Of a stretch of 36,788 nt of DNA, positions 1 to 8,095 are shown piece by piece (the stretch's first letter is position 1; the number at the start of each line of letters is the position of its first letter). The notes below the pieces were generated by a model. That model was given only the letters and a program-made list of their open reading frames with translations. It had not been told where the DNA came from and searched no databases. The position numbers and the translations under genes are program-made. This stretch comes from Woeseiaceae bacterium (GTDB lineage Bacteria; Pseudomonadota; Gammaproteobacteria; Steroidobacterales; Woeseiaceae): positions 1 through 36,788 of the forward strand of contig WVYQ01000009.1 of NCBI GenBank assembly GCA_011772865.1, in the 5' to 3' direction.

Positions 1-34
1 GGAGATCGTGAAGTTTTTTACGCGCTAACGGGAA

Positions 35-367
35 CTACAGTGACTCCGCCAGCTCCCAGATTTTCGTCGAGCGTGCGCCCGATCGGCAAAAGATCAGGAG
101 CGGCCGCTCGAGACCGTCGCACGCTTTGGCGTATACCTCGACGTCTTGCTGAGTGATCGACCTGGGATCGACCGGGTGATACACGTAGTTCATCCCGAGC
201 TCTTCCGCGATCCTGCCAAGGTCCGCCGACAAGGGCTGCCCGGGCGCCTCACCGTCAGGCCGGTTGTTCATGATGGTGCGAACCCCCTGTTTGGCTGCCA
301 GCCGAATGTCATGCTCGTAGAGCTGCCCGGACACGTAGACCTGCGGCGCGAGTTCGAGCACCTTCAT
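35..367 (-). CDS. DUF442 / TIGR01244-type rhodanese- or phosphatase-like protein
   Basis: A 110-residue cytosolic protein. Near the C-terminus it has the loop FCRSGARST, a Cys-x4-Arg rhodanese-like active-site loop. The N-terminal LAPQVYVSGQL pattern is typical of the TIGR01244/DUF442 family, which is linked to sulfur transfer and occurs fused to ETHE1-like hydrolases. The frame is open further upstream to a TTG at 388, but the ATG at 367 matches the usual family start, so I chose it; no strong ribosome site precedes either. The substrate cannot be told from the sequence. The protein stands alone here, with no persulfide dioxygenase partner in view. Confidence 0.75.
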   Translation of the reverse strand: MKVLELAPQVYVSGQLYEHDIRLAAKQGVRTIMNNRPDGEAPGQPLSADLGRIAEELGMNYVYHPVDPRSITQQDVEVYAKACDGLERPLLIFCRSGARSTKIWELAESL

Positions 368-475
368 CTGCAAATAATCTTGCTTCAAGGTATCGGCTTC
401 ATAGTTTTGCGGCGCGGTTCGTGCCAGTATATCGATGCGTATGCCGGTATTGAACCGTGTTTCTCAGGAAATGAC

Positions 476-667
476 ATGAGACGTCTCGCATTACTCACAT
501 CACTTACGTTGCTGTCGCTGTGCCTCGCAGCCTGTGCGCCGAAGGTTGGTACCGAGCGATGGTGCGAAAAGATGGACGACACGCCGAACGGCGACTGGTC
601 GGTCAATGACGCCAAGGCTTACGCAGAGTATTGCCTGTTCGGCAATTACATCGACAAGGACGAGTAG
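476..667 (+). CDS. DUF3012-type small lipoprotein
   Basis: A 63-residue protein with a lipoprotein signal peptide; the lipobox LAAC places the lipidated Cys near residue 20. The mature part contains VGTERWCEKMDD and a second Cys in EYCLF, matching the short DUF3012 family of gammaproteobacterial lipoproteins of unknown function. Two conserved Cys could form a disulfide in the periplasm (inference). The start is the ATG at 476, preceded by CAGGAA. The frame is open upstream to 146, but that part is antisense to the DUF442 gene and is not believed. Confidence 0.75.
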   Translation: MRRLALLTSLTLLSLCLAACAPKVGTERWCEKMDDTPNGDWSVNDAKAYAEYCLFGNYIDKDE

Positions 668-673
668 CGCCGC

Positions 674-1870
674 CTAGCCGGAAGGCAGGATAAAGCGGGC
701 GATAAGGCCGAACACCTGGTTATCAGCACCCGGGTTATCGTCGTAGTCGTTGCAGTTGATAGCGATCACCAGGTCCAGTTCCGGAATCACCATCACCGTC
801 TGCTGGCCCCAGCCGAGCGCGACAAACGTGTCCAGGCGCCGGCCTTGATGCTCGAAGTAACCCGTCCACCACTGGTACCCGTAGCCATCGACCTGCCAGT
901 CCCTTGATTCGGGATCGGACCAGCGAAGCTCGGTATAAGCCTGAATGGATGCAGCAACCCAGTCGGCGCTTACAACCTGCTGTCCGTTCCAGTTTCCGTC
1001 GTCGAGGTACAGCTGCCCGAACTTCGCGACGTCGCGGGTCCGCAGGAAGAGACCGCCACCGAGATCGGGTAAGCCGCTCGGCGTGTCGACCCATCCTGCG
1101 GTCGTGATGTTCAGCGGATCGAGCAGGTGAGTCGCCAGGAAGTCGACGAGCGCCAGCGGGTTGCGGTTCTGGATCGCCTGGCCCAGCGAGATCGACGCAA
1201 TCGTGTTGTAGGCAAATGCGCTGCCCGGGTCCGCCGCCAACGGCAGGTCCAGGAGACCCTTGCTGAAGTCATGCTGCTCGCGGAAAAATCGTGTGACCGG
1301 GTTGTCGGGCGTGCCGTAGGGCGTGCTCCATTCGTCCCACTCGAGTCCCAGGCGCATTGCGAGGACATGGTGCAACGTTATCTGGTTCTTGCGCTCGTCC
1401 CAGTTGTCGTAGCTGGCGTAATCGAACAGCCCGAGGTACGGCACGTCGACGCCACCGAAGTAGCCTTGGTCGACGGCAATGCCAACAAGGATGGATACGA
1501 TGCTCTTCGACACCGATAACTGGGCATGTCTCGACAGGTCGTTGTTTGCCACCCAGCCGTCCTTCTCATCGAGCTGCGTGCGGATCGTCTCTTCGAACAC
1601 CAATGAGCCGCGACTCGCGATGGCGATTGAATCGATGATCGGATATTCCCCGCGCCCGATCGCCTCCATCATGTCCTCGAGCCGTTGCACCGACAGTCCC
1701 TGGCTGTCGGCATTGGAGGTTGTCCAGCCGTCGCCGAGGCTGGCGGGGACCTGGTAAGAATACGAAGGGATCGGTGGCGGCGACGTACGGTCGTTCGAAC
1801 CCGAACCGCCGCCACATGCGGCGAGAAGTACGACGATCGCCGAGACTACAAAGAGGCGATAGCCTCGCAT
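674..1870 (-). CDS. Serine beta-lactamase-fold hydrolase, lipoprotein
   Basis: A 398-residue exported protein. The signal peptide ends in the lipobox LLAAC (Cys19), followed by a Gly/Ser-rich linker. The class C beta-lactamase / 6-aminohexanoate hydrolase fold is shown by SVSK at residues 119-122 (SxxK, nucleophile Ser119) and YNT at 221-223 (YxN). The usual third motif (KTG/HGG type) appears as GWGQQ near residue 355, common in esterase-like members. Membrane anchored, probably an esterase, amidase or peptidase rather than an antibiotic-resistance enzyme (inference). It converges with the DUF3012 gene, whose stop lies 6 bases away. Confidence 0.85.
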   Translation of the reverse strand: MRGYRLFVVSAIVVLLAACGGGSGSNDRTSPPPIPSYSYQVPASLGDGWTTSNADSQGLSVQRLEDMMEAIGRGEYPIIDSIAIASRGSLVFEETIRTQLDEKDGWVANNDLSRHAQLSVSKSIVSILVGIAVDQGYFGGVDVPYLGLFDYASYDNWDERKNQITLHHVLAMRLGLEWDEWSTPYGTPDNPVTRFFREQHDFSKGLLDLPLAADPGSAFAYNTIASISLGQAIQNRNPLALVDFLATHLLDPLNITTAGWVDTPSGLPDLGGGLFLRTRDVAKFGQLYLDDGNWNGQQVVSADWVAASIQAYTELRWSDPESRDWQVDGYGYQWWTGYFEHQGRRLDTFVALGWGQQTVMVIPELDLVIAINCNDYDDNPGADNQVFGLIARFILPSG

Positions 1871-1934
1871 GCAGGGTTTGATCGCGTAACGGCCGATTCG
1901 TTCCGCGGTCGCGGAAGAGTCAGCGTTTCCCTGG

Positions 1935-3779
1935 TCAGTACTTCAGCGACTTCTTCGTAAACTGCTTGCCCGGCGTCTTGCCCAGTATCCGCCGTAACAC
2001 CGAGTTCATCGTTTTCGGGTCGTTGTCGAATCCGTCATGCGATTCGCTCTTGGTGTACCGCGCACTGCGCACGCGGCCCTTGCTGAAGTGGATAGTGAGG
2101 TTCGAGACGCTGTTCGCCAGGTTCTTGCTGTACTTGTGCATGCCGAGGAGCCCGGCCGGCAAGGGGGTCTCTTCGAACGATCGGCTCACGAGGTACAGCA
2201 GCGACTTCCGGTAGACCCCGGCCACGTCATCGTCGAGTTCGAGCTTGCCCGAGAGGTTGTAGATGTCCATGCGGTCGATACCGGACTCGGACTTCCTGGC
2301 CTTGAGCAGGGGCCGATAGTGCGTGCGATACAGGTCGGTCGTCGCCGCAGGCGCGAGCAGGCTCACACTCGAAATCCGGATGCCGGGCTGCAGCGCCGCC
2401 AGCGCAACGGCGAGGTAGGCGTGGAGGATGCCGCCGGTACTGTGCCCGGCCAGGTGAATCTTCTTCGGCTTGCCCGATGCGGCCAGTGCCCGGAGGAATT
2501 CCTGCAACACCGACTCGCCGGCACGTCCCGCGTTGAAGGGCCGTCGCGCACCTTTTTTCATCTGCCGCCAGACGGCACGGCCCGCGGGTCGCGCGGTGTC
2601 TTCGATGAGCCGGTCCGACCAGTCGAAAAGACCGCCTGCGCGGTCTTCAACCTGCTTGCTCGAGCCGAAGATCACGTCCTTGATCTCTTCGAGCAGGCCC
2701 GTGTCGTACATGAAGTGGTAGGGATAGATCCTGTTCGACTGGAACGTGTCTTTCATCGCGGCGATGCGCCGTGCCGATCCCTTGACGTTGTTGAGGCCGC
2801 CGTGCGCCCAGAACAGCAGGTGTTCGTAGTAGTCGCTGTCGGCGACGAGATGAGCGGTTTCCCGGACGTCCTCGACCGCGCTCCAGTAGCGGCCGTTCGT
2901 GTGGTAATTGCCGTCGTCGATGTGCACGAAGTGGCCCGCGATCTCCGCGCGCGACGGCGACTTCTTGAACAGCCCCTCGGTCCGGCCGGCATCCGAGCTG
3001 CCTTCGGTGGGCAGGTGCCAGATCTGCGGCGTGGACAGGGCTAGCCTGAGCACCCACGCGTCGGAAATGTTCTTCTGCCAATCCTCGTACAGCCACAGCG
3101 CGGTGCCGTTGTCGCCCCAGCGCTCGCCCCAGCTGTTCTGCACCCAGAATCCCTTGTCGTTGTAACCGACGATGGCAAACGCGTGCCCGCCCTCGATCTC
3201 GTCATGCGGCTTGATGTAACGCAGGTCGCCTTTCTTCGCCGGCCGCTGCCATCCTTTGTGCACGCCGGCGGAGCAATAGATGGCGCCCACCTCGTTCAGG
3301 GCAGCATGAAAGTCAGAGATACGGGTCCCGAGCCGGTAATAAGCACCCAGCGTGTTCTTGCGGGCCTTCTTCGCCCGGTCGACTGTCAGGTGGCCGGCAT
3401 TTTTGACGTCGTATTCCCACGAGCCATCGAGGCACACGCCCATGTTGTACCAGCCCTGGATCGCGCCGCGGCAGCTCGAGCCCTCGTACTCGTAGCCGGG
3501 CCACTCGTCGTGCCGTTTCGCCATCTCGTAGAGCATGCGCGAGCTGACGTGCCCGGGCCGGTCGCTTCGGTCGCGGAGCAGGTTGATCACGGCCGCGAGC
3601 CCGAAACCCGTGCAAGAGCCCTCGGTTTTCTGGTCGAGGATGTCGAGGTTGCCGGGCCGTTCGATTTCACTGGCCAGCCTGATGAGCGCCGGCTCGTAGA
3701 CGTAATCGCGGAAGTCGGGCGTGTCGGGGATGGCCGTGAGCTGGTGCTTGCCGAGACTGCGGAATTTCGCTGAGGGCAT
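1935..3779 (-). CDS. Papain-family (C1) protease fused to an alpha/beta hydrolase
   Basis: A 614-residue two-domain protein. Residues about 40-245 are a papain-like domain: Gln50 and Cys56 in DQKTEGSCTGFG, His199 in GGHAFAIVGYND, Asn215 in QNSWGERWG. Residues about 310-560 look like an alpha/beta hydrolase: HGGLN at 326-330 (possible oxyanion region) and the nucleophile elbow GHSTGG with Ser447. All visible catalytic residues are intact in both parts. No signal peptide is seen at the chosen start, the ATG at 3779, which has GGGGAAA upstream; an upstream extension is open but implausible. The fusion suggests cleavage of a peptide and an ester or lipid bond on one target, but the substrate is unknown. 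Confidence 0.82.
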   Translation of the reverse strand: MPSAKFRSLGKHQLTAIPDTPDFRDYVYEPALIRLASEIERPGNLDILDQKTEGSCTGFGLAAVINLLRDRSDRPGHVSSRMLYEMAKRHDEWPGYEYEGSSCRGAIQGWYNMGVCLDGSWEYDVKNAGHLTVDRAKKARKNTLGAYYRLGTRISDFHAALNEVGAIYCSAGVHKGWQRPAKKGDLRYIKPHDEIEGGHAFAIVGYNDKGFWVQNSWGERWGDNGTALWLYEDWQKNISDAWVLRLALSTPQIWHLPTEGSSDAGRTEGLFKKSPSRAEIAGHFVHIDDGNYHTNGRYWSAVEDVRETAHLVADSDYYEHLLFWAHGGLNNVKGSARRIAAMKDTFQSNRIYPYHFMYDTGLLEEIKDVIFGSSKQVEDRAGGLFDWSDRLIEDTARPAGRAVWRQMKKGARRPFNAGRAGESVLQEFLRALAASGKPKKIHLAGHSTGGILHAYLAVALAALQPGIRISSVSLLAPAATTDLYRTHYRPLLKARKSESGIDRMDIYNLSGKLELDDDVAGVYRKSLLYLVSRSFEETPLPAGLLGMHKYSKNLANSVSNLTIHFSKGRVRSARYTKSESHDGFDNDPKTMNSVLRRILGKTPGKQFTKKSLKY

Positions 3780-3882
3780 GAGGTTTTCCCCATTTTTTTG
3801 CTTATTAAGGGAAGAATAGACCATATTTCGCAAAAATGACGTGCGCCTGGGGCGCCGCTCGAGTCTCGTTTATCGTGCGCGT

Positions 3883-4416
3883 ATGAATGACGAGCATACG
3901 GCCAGACGAATCGCTGATGCGCTGACATGGTCCCGCGTCATCCTTGTCATTCCGATAACGCTTCTCGCATGGTTCGGGTTCAGGTGGTGGGTGTTCGGCC
4001 TCTACATCGCGGGTGCGTTGACCGATTACTTTGACGGCGTATTCGCGCGCAGAGCCGCGCCGCCAAAATCCGACATCGATTTCGACGGCATCGCCGATAT
4101 CGTGTACCGCGTCATGACCGTCGTGTGGATCTGGCTGCTCATTCCCGGCTTCATCGAGAAGTACTGGCTGCCCTATGTGCCGATACTCGTCGTGCTCGAG
4201 CTGTACATGATCGTGCTGCGCACTCGCAATCCGCAGCTCGTCGTGCCGCACTTTCAGTTCGGCCGCTTTGCGATGGCGCTGTTCTTCTTCCTGCTGCCGG
4301 TGCTGATCCTGTGGGGCGATATCACGTGGTTCGTGCACGCCGTGCTGATCATCGGCACGCTATCCAATGCCCAGCTTGCCTGGGCGATGACGCGTCTTAT
4401 TCGGGCGCCGGCTTGA
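3883..4416 (+). CDS. CDP-alcohol phosphatidyltransferase-like membrane protein
   Basis: A 177-residue protein with about five or six hydrophobic segments. The family signature is DG-x2-AR-x8-G-x3-D-x3-D. Here it reads D51-G52-x2-A55-R56, then D64, D68 and D72, so the spacer is one residue short and the Gly is replaced by Asp. The metal-binding Asp set is otherwise kept. Members transfer a phosphoalcohol onto CDP-diacylglycerol or a similar donor in the inner membrane; the acceptor here is unknown. The start is the ATG at 3883; the ribosome site is weak. The end overlaps the convergent gene at 4397-4693 by 20 bases. Confidence 0.72.
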   Translation: MNDEHTARRIADALTWSRVILVIPITLLAWFGFRWWVFGLYIAGALTDYFDGVFARRAAPPKSDIDFDGIADIVYRVMTVVWIWLLIPGFIEKYWLPYVPILVVLELYMIVLRTRNPQLVVPHFQFGRFAMALFFFLLPVLILWGDITWFVHAVLIIGTLSNAQLAWAMTRLIRAPA

Positions 4417-4693
4417 GCAACGTCGAGTCGAACTCGTATTTCGAACCGTTTAATGCCACGAGATTGACTTCCCAAAGCTCCTCGTCAGGTATCTGCGTCC
4501 GCTCGAGCCCGGGCAGTTCGCGCTCGTCGTCGACCTGCACGCCCCAGACCCGGACCTTGCGGACACCCGCGACGGGAATGCGTTCGCTGTCGAATCGTGC
4601 CCGCACCTCGGGGTCCACGCTGTCCGAGGCCCAGGTTGCATAACCGCATTCGACGATTGCCGCCAGTTCCGCAGGCATCGCTTTTTCAGTCAT
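4397..4693 (-). CDS. Hypothetical 98-residue protein
   Basis: I do not recognise the family. The protein is soluble, acidic and without signal peptide or membrane segment. The start at 4693 is well supported by GGAGAT a few bases upstream. Its 3' end overlaps the convergent phosphatidyltransferase-like gene by 20 bases. Confidence 0.65.
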   Translation of the reverse strand: MTEKAMPAELAAIVECGYATWASDSVDPEVRARFDSERIPVAGVRKVRVWGVQVDDERELPGLERTQIPDEELWEVNLVALNGSKYEFDSTLLKPAPE

Positions 4694-4861
4694 TGGTCAT
4701 CTCCGGGCGAGTTATTTCCGATCTATTGAAGCACTTGCCGGGCGCCGGCGGCATTGCGAAAAATACGCACAGCGAAACGATCGATCGTAAACGGCATTTC
4801 TTCAAGGGGTTACGGGCCGCCGCGACAGGATTTCTGTCCGATAGCCGAACTCAAGCGATGC

Positions 4862-5692
4862 TCAGTTGAGCCGGATTGCGATGACCGTGTTGTCGAACCC
4901 GGTCGGAATCAGCGCGAGCCCCAGTTTTTCGGCGTAACCGTGGTTGGCGCTGCTGACGCCCTCGCCACCATGCACTTCAATGTCATCGAGGAGACGAATG
5001 AGCGGTCCGGCAACGGGCGTGACCTGCAAGGTGCCGTCAGCCTCCTGCTCGATGCCGTCGATGCCACCGACCCAGTCCGGGCCCACGGTGGTTACGGACA
5101 GGTCGCGCAGGTCGACATGCCACAGGCGTCCGCCGCCCACCCAGAGATCGTCATTATTGATATGAATGCCGTTGGCGCCCGGGAACCGGGGTTCGCCGGT
5201 CAGCACCGAATGCTCGAGGTCGGGGCTGACGACGACGACCTCACCGCGCGCGGAGTCGGTGACATAGACCGTGTCATCGGCGCCCACGGCAATGTCATTC
5301 GCAACTTCCGTTTCGAGTGCGATCGTTTTTATTGCCTCGAAACCCGGCCAGCGGAATACCTTGACCTGGTTATTGTCGACGACATGCAGCTGGCCGTTAT
5401 GCAGGGTCATGCCGAGAGGAGCGTCGAGACCCTCGAGGATGCGCCAGTCAATGGCATTGCCGTCACGATCGAGCAGGGTCAGGTAGCCGTTGCCCGTTTG
5501 CGCGTAGTCGCACACGTTCGAGACGAGCAGAGTGTCATCAGGCAATGGCAGGACGGTTTCGGGCTCGCAGAACCCGCCCTCGGCGATCCAGGCAATATCG
5601 ACTGTTTCCTCACCGGAAGTCTCGCCGTCCAGCGGGGCGCCGAGAAGAATCAGGAACAGCGTCAGCATGTCGCGAAGAAGCCTCGTATTCAT
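4862..5692 (-). CDS. Secreted beta-propeller (SMP-30/NHL-like) protein
   Basis: A 276-residue protein with an N-terminal hydrophobic signal sequence (about residues 5-20). It then has repeated blade-like strands with patterns such as [36 protein letters not shown] and [13 protein letters not shown]. These are typical of SMP-30/gluconolactonase-like or NHL-type propellers, which bind a metal or a sugar lactone, or act as scaffolds. No specific catalytic set could be assigned, so the activity is open. Likely periplasmic. The downstream neighbour 5737-6123 lies on the same strand just upstream in transcription and could be co-transcribed (gap 44 bases). Confidence 0.65.
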   Translation of the reverse strand: MNTRLLRDMLTLFLILLGAPLDGETSGEETVDIAWIAEGGFCEPETVLPLPDDTLLVSNVCDYAQTGNGYLTLLDRDGNAIDWRILEGLDAPLGMTLHNGQLHVVDNNQVKVFRWPGFEAIKTIALETEVANDIAVGADDTVYVTDSARGEVVVVSPDLEHSVLTGEPRFPGANGIHINNDDLWVGGGRLWHVDLRDLSVTTVGPDWVGGIDGIEQEADGTLQVTPVAGPLIRLLDDIEVHGGEGVSSANHGYAEKLGLALIPTGFDNTVIAIRLN

Positions 5693-5736
5693 TCAGCGAT
5701 AGGCAACACGCAGCCGTCAGCGACGTCTCAGCCTGG

Positions 5737-6123
5737 CTATTTCGTCTCGACCAGCAGGACCATCGTATCGAGTTTGACGCCGTCGGCAATCGCGGCAGCC
5801 TGGCCTTCCTCCGACTCGAGCATGGCCATGAACTTGTCCATGTCGGCAACGGCAACCACGAGGCCGGTCAGGTTCGGGTTATCGGCGCTCTGCAAGGTAT
5901 GCACGTGCATGGCGCCGTTGTCCTCGAACAGCTCGTGACGGCTGTCCTCGCCGCGCCAGGCAGCGAGCCAGTGCTCGGGGTCCTCGACCTCGTGAGTAAT
6001 CGTGACATGGACCATCGACATGCCCTGCATGCCTTCATGTTCGTCATGGTGCTGTCCGAAGCCAGGCTGGCTGAACGCCAGTCCGGTTATCGTCACGGCG
6101 AGAAGGTACCTGAACGATTTCAT
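5737..6123 (-). CDS. Small secreted His-rich protein, possible dimeric alpha-beta barrel
   Basis: A 128-residue protein with a signal peptide (cleavage likely after a site near FGQ). A His/Met-rich segment ([14 protein letters not shown]) is followed by one domain starting [15 protein letters not shown]. The beta-rich start and the [10 protein letters not shown] helix recall small ferredoxin-like alpha-beta barrel proteins, but no named family was recognised. The His/Met-rich stretch could bind copper or another metal (inference). The start is the ATG at 6123, with AGAGGA upstream. Confidence 0.6.
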   Translation of the reverse strand: MKSFRYLLAVTITGLAFSQPGFGQHHDEHEGMQGMSMVHVTITHEVEDPEHWLAAWRGEDSRHELFEDNGAMHVHTLQSADNPNLTGLVVAVADMDKFMAMLESEEGQAAAIADGVKLDTMVLLVETK

Positions 6124-6172
6124 TCGCGTGTTGTCCTCTTGGCCTATACTCAGGAGGATAATAAAGGAGAGC

Positions 6173-6280
6173 ATGGTGGGAAGCACCTTCCACGAAATCG
6201 AAATGGAAAAAATTTATGCTTCTTGCCATCGCAATTGTATGGCGCTACCCGAAGACATGAAGCCGAGAATGGAAGGATGA
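6173..6280 (+). CDS. Candidate 35-residue small protein coupled to the YbjQ gene
   Basis: A short [13 protein letters not shown]... ending in KPRMEG. A very good ribosome site, AAGGAGA, lies just before the ATG at 6173. Its TGA overlaps the next gene's ATG by 4 bases (ATGA at 6277-6280), the usual sign of translational coupling. It contains CHRNC and no signal peptide. It could be a real small protein or a leader that feeds ribosomes to the YbjQ start, whose own site is poorly spaced. No homology is recognised. Confidence 0.45.
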   Translation: MVGSTFHEIEMEKIYASCHRNCMALPEDMKPRMEG

Positions 6281-6597
6281 TTCACGCGACGACACCCAAT
6301 ATCGAGGGCAGGACAATCACTGACTATCACGGCGTCGTTACCGGCGAAGCCATTGTCGGCGCGAACATTTTCCGGGACTTTTTTGCCGGTATTCGCGACA
6401 TCGTCGGTGGGCGCTCGGCCGCCTACGAAAAGGAACTGGCCCGCGCGAGGCAGCTCGCTTTCTCCGAGATGGACCAGCAGGCGCGTGACATGGGCGGCAA
6501 CGCGATCATCGGTATCGATATCGACTACGAGACCGTCGGTGAGCGGGGCGCCATGCTCATGGTGAGCGTGTCGGGCACGGCCGTCACGGTTCGCTAG
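6277..6597 (+). CDS. YbjQ / UPF0145 (DUF74) family protein
   Basis: A 106-residue cytosolic protein. The pattern [17 protein letters not shown] and the C-terminal [13 protein letters not shown] are the hallmarks of the YbjQ/UPF0145 family, small pentameric proteins sometimes called heavy-metal-binding domains; their role is not settled. The length is normal for the family. The start is the ATG at 6277, directly after GGAAGG and overlapping the stop of the 35-residue ORF. The deaminase gene starts one base after this gene's stop, so the two are probably translated together. Confidence 0.85.
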   Translation: MIHATTPNIEGRTITDYHGVVTGEAIVGANIFRDFFAGIRDIVGGRSAAYEKELARARQLAFSEMDQQARDMGGNAIIGIDIDYETVGERGAMLMVSVSGTAVTVR

Positions 6598-6598
6598 C

Positions 6599-7036
6599 TT
6601 GGACGCTTACCTGGCCGCGGCGATCGAGGAGGCTCGTAAAGGCCAGGCCGCGGGCGGCATCCCGATCGGGTCGGTGCTCGTCATCGACGGTGAGATCGTT
6701 GCGCGCGGGCACAACCAGCGCGTGCAAAAAGGCAGTACCGTGCTGCATGCCGAGATGGACTGCCTCGAGAATGCCGGCCGCATGAGTGCTGCCGCCTACC
6801 GCGAGGCTACGCTATATTCGACCCTGTCGCCGTGCGCCATGTGCAGCGGAGCGGTGCTGTTGTACGGCATCCGCAGGGTCGTCGTCGGAGAAAACCGGAC
6901 GTTCCAGGGGCCCGAGGAGTACCTGCGGGAACAGGGCGTCGAGGTTACGGTTGTCAACGATGCCGACTGCGTTCGAATGATGAGAGACTTTATTCTGAAG
7001 CATCCGGAACTCTGGAACGAGGACATCGGGGAATAG
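6599..7036 (+). CDS. Cytosine deaminase, yeast FCY1-like zinc fold
   Basis: A 145-residue zinc deaminase. Zinc ligands and the proton shuttle are H50-A-E52 and C79-x2-C82 in LSPCAMCSGAVL. The spacing and several stretches (HNQRVQKGS, ENAGR, YGIRRVVVGEN and the terminal EDIGE) match yeast-type cytosine deaminase rather than tRNA-specific TadA. Predicted reaction: cytosine to uracil plus ammonia in pyrimidine salvage. No ATG is available; the frame has a stop at 6563-6565, and the best start is TTG at 6599, which gives the expected N-terminus and follows the YbjQ stop by one base. Confidence 0.85.
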   Translation: MDAYLAAAIEEARKGQAAGGIPIGSVLVIDGEIVARGHNQRVQKGSTVLHAEMDCLENAGRMSAAAYREATLYSTLSPCAMCSGAVLLYGIRRVVVGENRTFQGPEEYLREQGVEVTVVNDADCVRMMRDFILKHPELWNEDIGE

Positions 7037-7051
7037 GAAAGGTCAGGGAAA

Positions 7052-7648
7052 ATGGCTACCAACTACGTATTGATCGATTACGAAAACGTCCACCCGAAAA
7101 ACCTCGAGTTGCTGGTCGAACACCCGTTCAAGGTGTTCGTGTTCGTCGGCCAGAACCAGGCGAAGGTCCCGTTCGACCTCGCCGATTCCATGCAGCTGCT
7201 TGGCAAGGACGCGAAGTACATAAAGATCGCCGGCACTGGTCAAAACGCGCTCGATTTTCACATCGCCTATTACGTCGGCCAGCTGGCGGCGAAAGAGCCC
7301 GATGCGCATTTTCATATCATCAGCAAGGACAAGGGCTTCGACCCGCTGATACGACACCTTAAAGAACGCAAGATCCGCGTGCGACGCGAAAAAGACCTCG
7401 GCGAAATTCCGTTGCTGCAGTTGCCAACCAAAGCGAGTCTCGACGAGAAAATCTCCGCGATCGTCAAGAACCTCGGCGGCCGCGGGCAGTCCAGGCCCCG
7501 CAAGGTCCGGACGCTCCAGAACACGATCAATTCGTTGTTTACGAAAAAGCTCGATCAGAGCGAGCTCAACGAGCTCGTCGACGAAATGAAGAAGCGAAAG
7601 CTGATTGTCGTCAGGCAGAACAACGTCAGCTACAAGTTACCGCACTGA
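7052..7648 (+). CDS. NYN/PIN-like domain protein
   Basis: A 198-residue protein. The N-terminal 125 residues have a PIN-like nuclease layout: LIDYENVHP with Asp9 and Glu11-Asn12, and SKDKGFDPLI carrying the second acidic cluster. The C-terminal part (about 140-198) is basic and may be a helical nucleic-acid-binding unit. It may act as a metal-dependent ribonuclease, but the target is unknown and no antitoxin-like neighbour is present. The start at 7052 follows AGGGAA. It ends one base from the convergent Cys-rich gene. Confidence 0.75.
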   Translation: MATNYVLIDYENVHPKNLELLVEHPFKVFVFVGQNQAKVPFDLADSMQLLGKDAKYIKIAGTGQNALDFHIAYYVGQLAAKEPDAHFHIISKDKGFDPLIRHLKERKIRVRREKDLGEIPLLQLPTKASLDEKISAIVKNLGGRGQSRPRKVRTLQNTINSLFTKKLDQSELNELVDEMKKRKLIVVRQNNVSYKLPH

Positions 7649-7649
7649 A

Positions 7650-8021
7650 TCAGTACGCCGGCCGGTACGGATTCGGTAGCAGATTTTCTTCGAATTCCTC
7701 GATCAGCCGCTGGGCATCGCGAACCCAGCTGCAAGCCTCGCAAGTACACAGCGTTTCGTCGTGGTGAAGTTCGCTGTGCAGCGATTCAACCAGTCTGACT
7801 CCATAACGCAGCGATGCGTTGATCGTATGCTCCGGCTTATCGGCAAAGCCAGAGAACTCATCCAGGCAGTTGACCCAGTGACACTCGCTGTTCACGTTGC
7901 ATTGGCGACAATGCGCGCTGGTAGCCTGGAACAGGCTATCGTGGGGACACTCCCTGCCGTCGATGATTCTTTGCACAAGCAACCGCGGATAGGTCAGTGC
8001 TCCAATCAGTCGCTGTCGCAT
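7650..8021 (-). CDS. Cys-rich protein, paralogue of 23954-24331
   Basis: A 123-residue protein of unrecognised family. It starts MRQRLIGALTYPRLL and has Cys at 25, 38, 41, 47, 52 and a C-terminal C92-x-C94-x2-C97 in HDETLCTCEACSW. These resemble metal or Fe-S ligands. The first 20 residues, the central CxxC...C...C and the CTCE-C motif are shared with the protein at 23954-24331. The start at 8021 is fixed by the strong site AGGAGGAG. It lies just downstream of the large oxidoreductase-Rnf operon, on the same strand and 74 bases after its last ORF. An ORF extension to 8051 exists but lacks a ribosome site. Confidence 0.75.
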   Translation of the reverse strand: MRQRLIGALTYPRLLVQRIIDGRECPHDSLFQATSAHCRQCNVNSECHWVNCLDEFSGFADKPEHTINASLRYGVRLVESLHSELHHDETLCTCEACSWVRDAQRLIEEFEENLLPNPYRPAY

Positions 8022-8048
8022 CGTCGTCTCCTCCTGCTGTTTGCGCAC

Positions 8049-8083
8049 CACGATAGGGAGCGCGCGAACGCGTGTCTATCGTG
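8049..8083. repeat. 8-bp inverted repeat between the operon end and the Cys-rich gene
   Basis: CACGATAG at 8049-8056 and CTATCGTG at 8076-8083 are perfect inverted arms around a 19-base GC-rich spacer. The repeat lies after the stop of the last operon gene and upstream of the ribosome site of the Cys-rich gene. There is no T-run on the minus strand, so it is not a standard terminator. It could be an operator or an RNA hairpin. Confidence 0.4.
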
Positions 8084-8095
8084 ACAATCGCGTAC

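Noticed and set aside
1901-1916. Short GC-rich inverted repeat (TTCCGC/GCGGAA) between two minus-strand genes
   Set aside because: Stem is short and no T-run follows, so not called a terminator.
2037-3044. 335-codon plus-strand ORF
   Set aside because: Antisense to the protease-hydrolase gene, whose catalytic motifs are intact.
4754-5938. 394-codon plus-strand ORF over the beta-propeller gene
   Set aside because: Antisense to a protein with signal peptide and propeller repeats.
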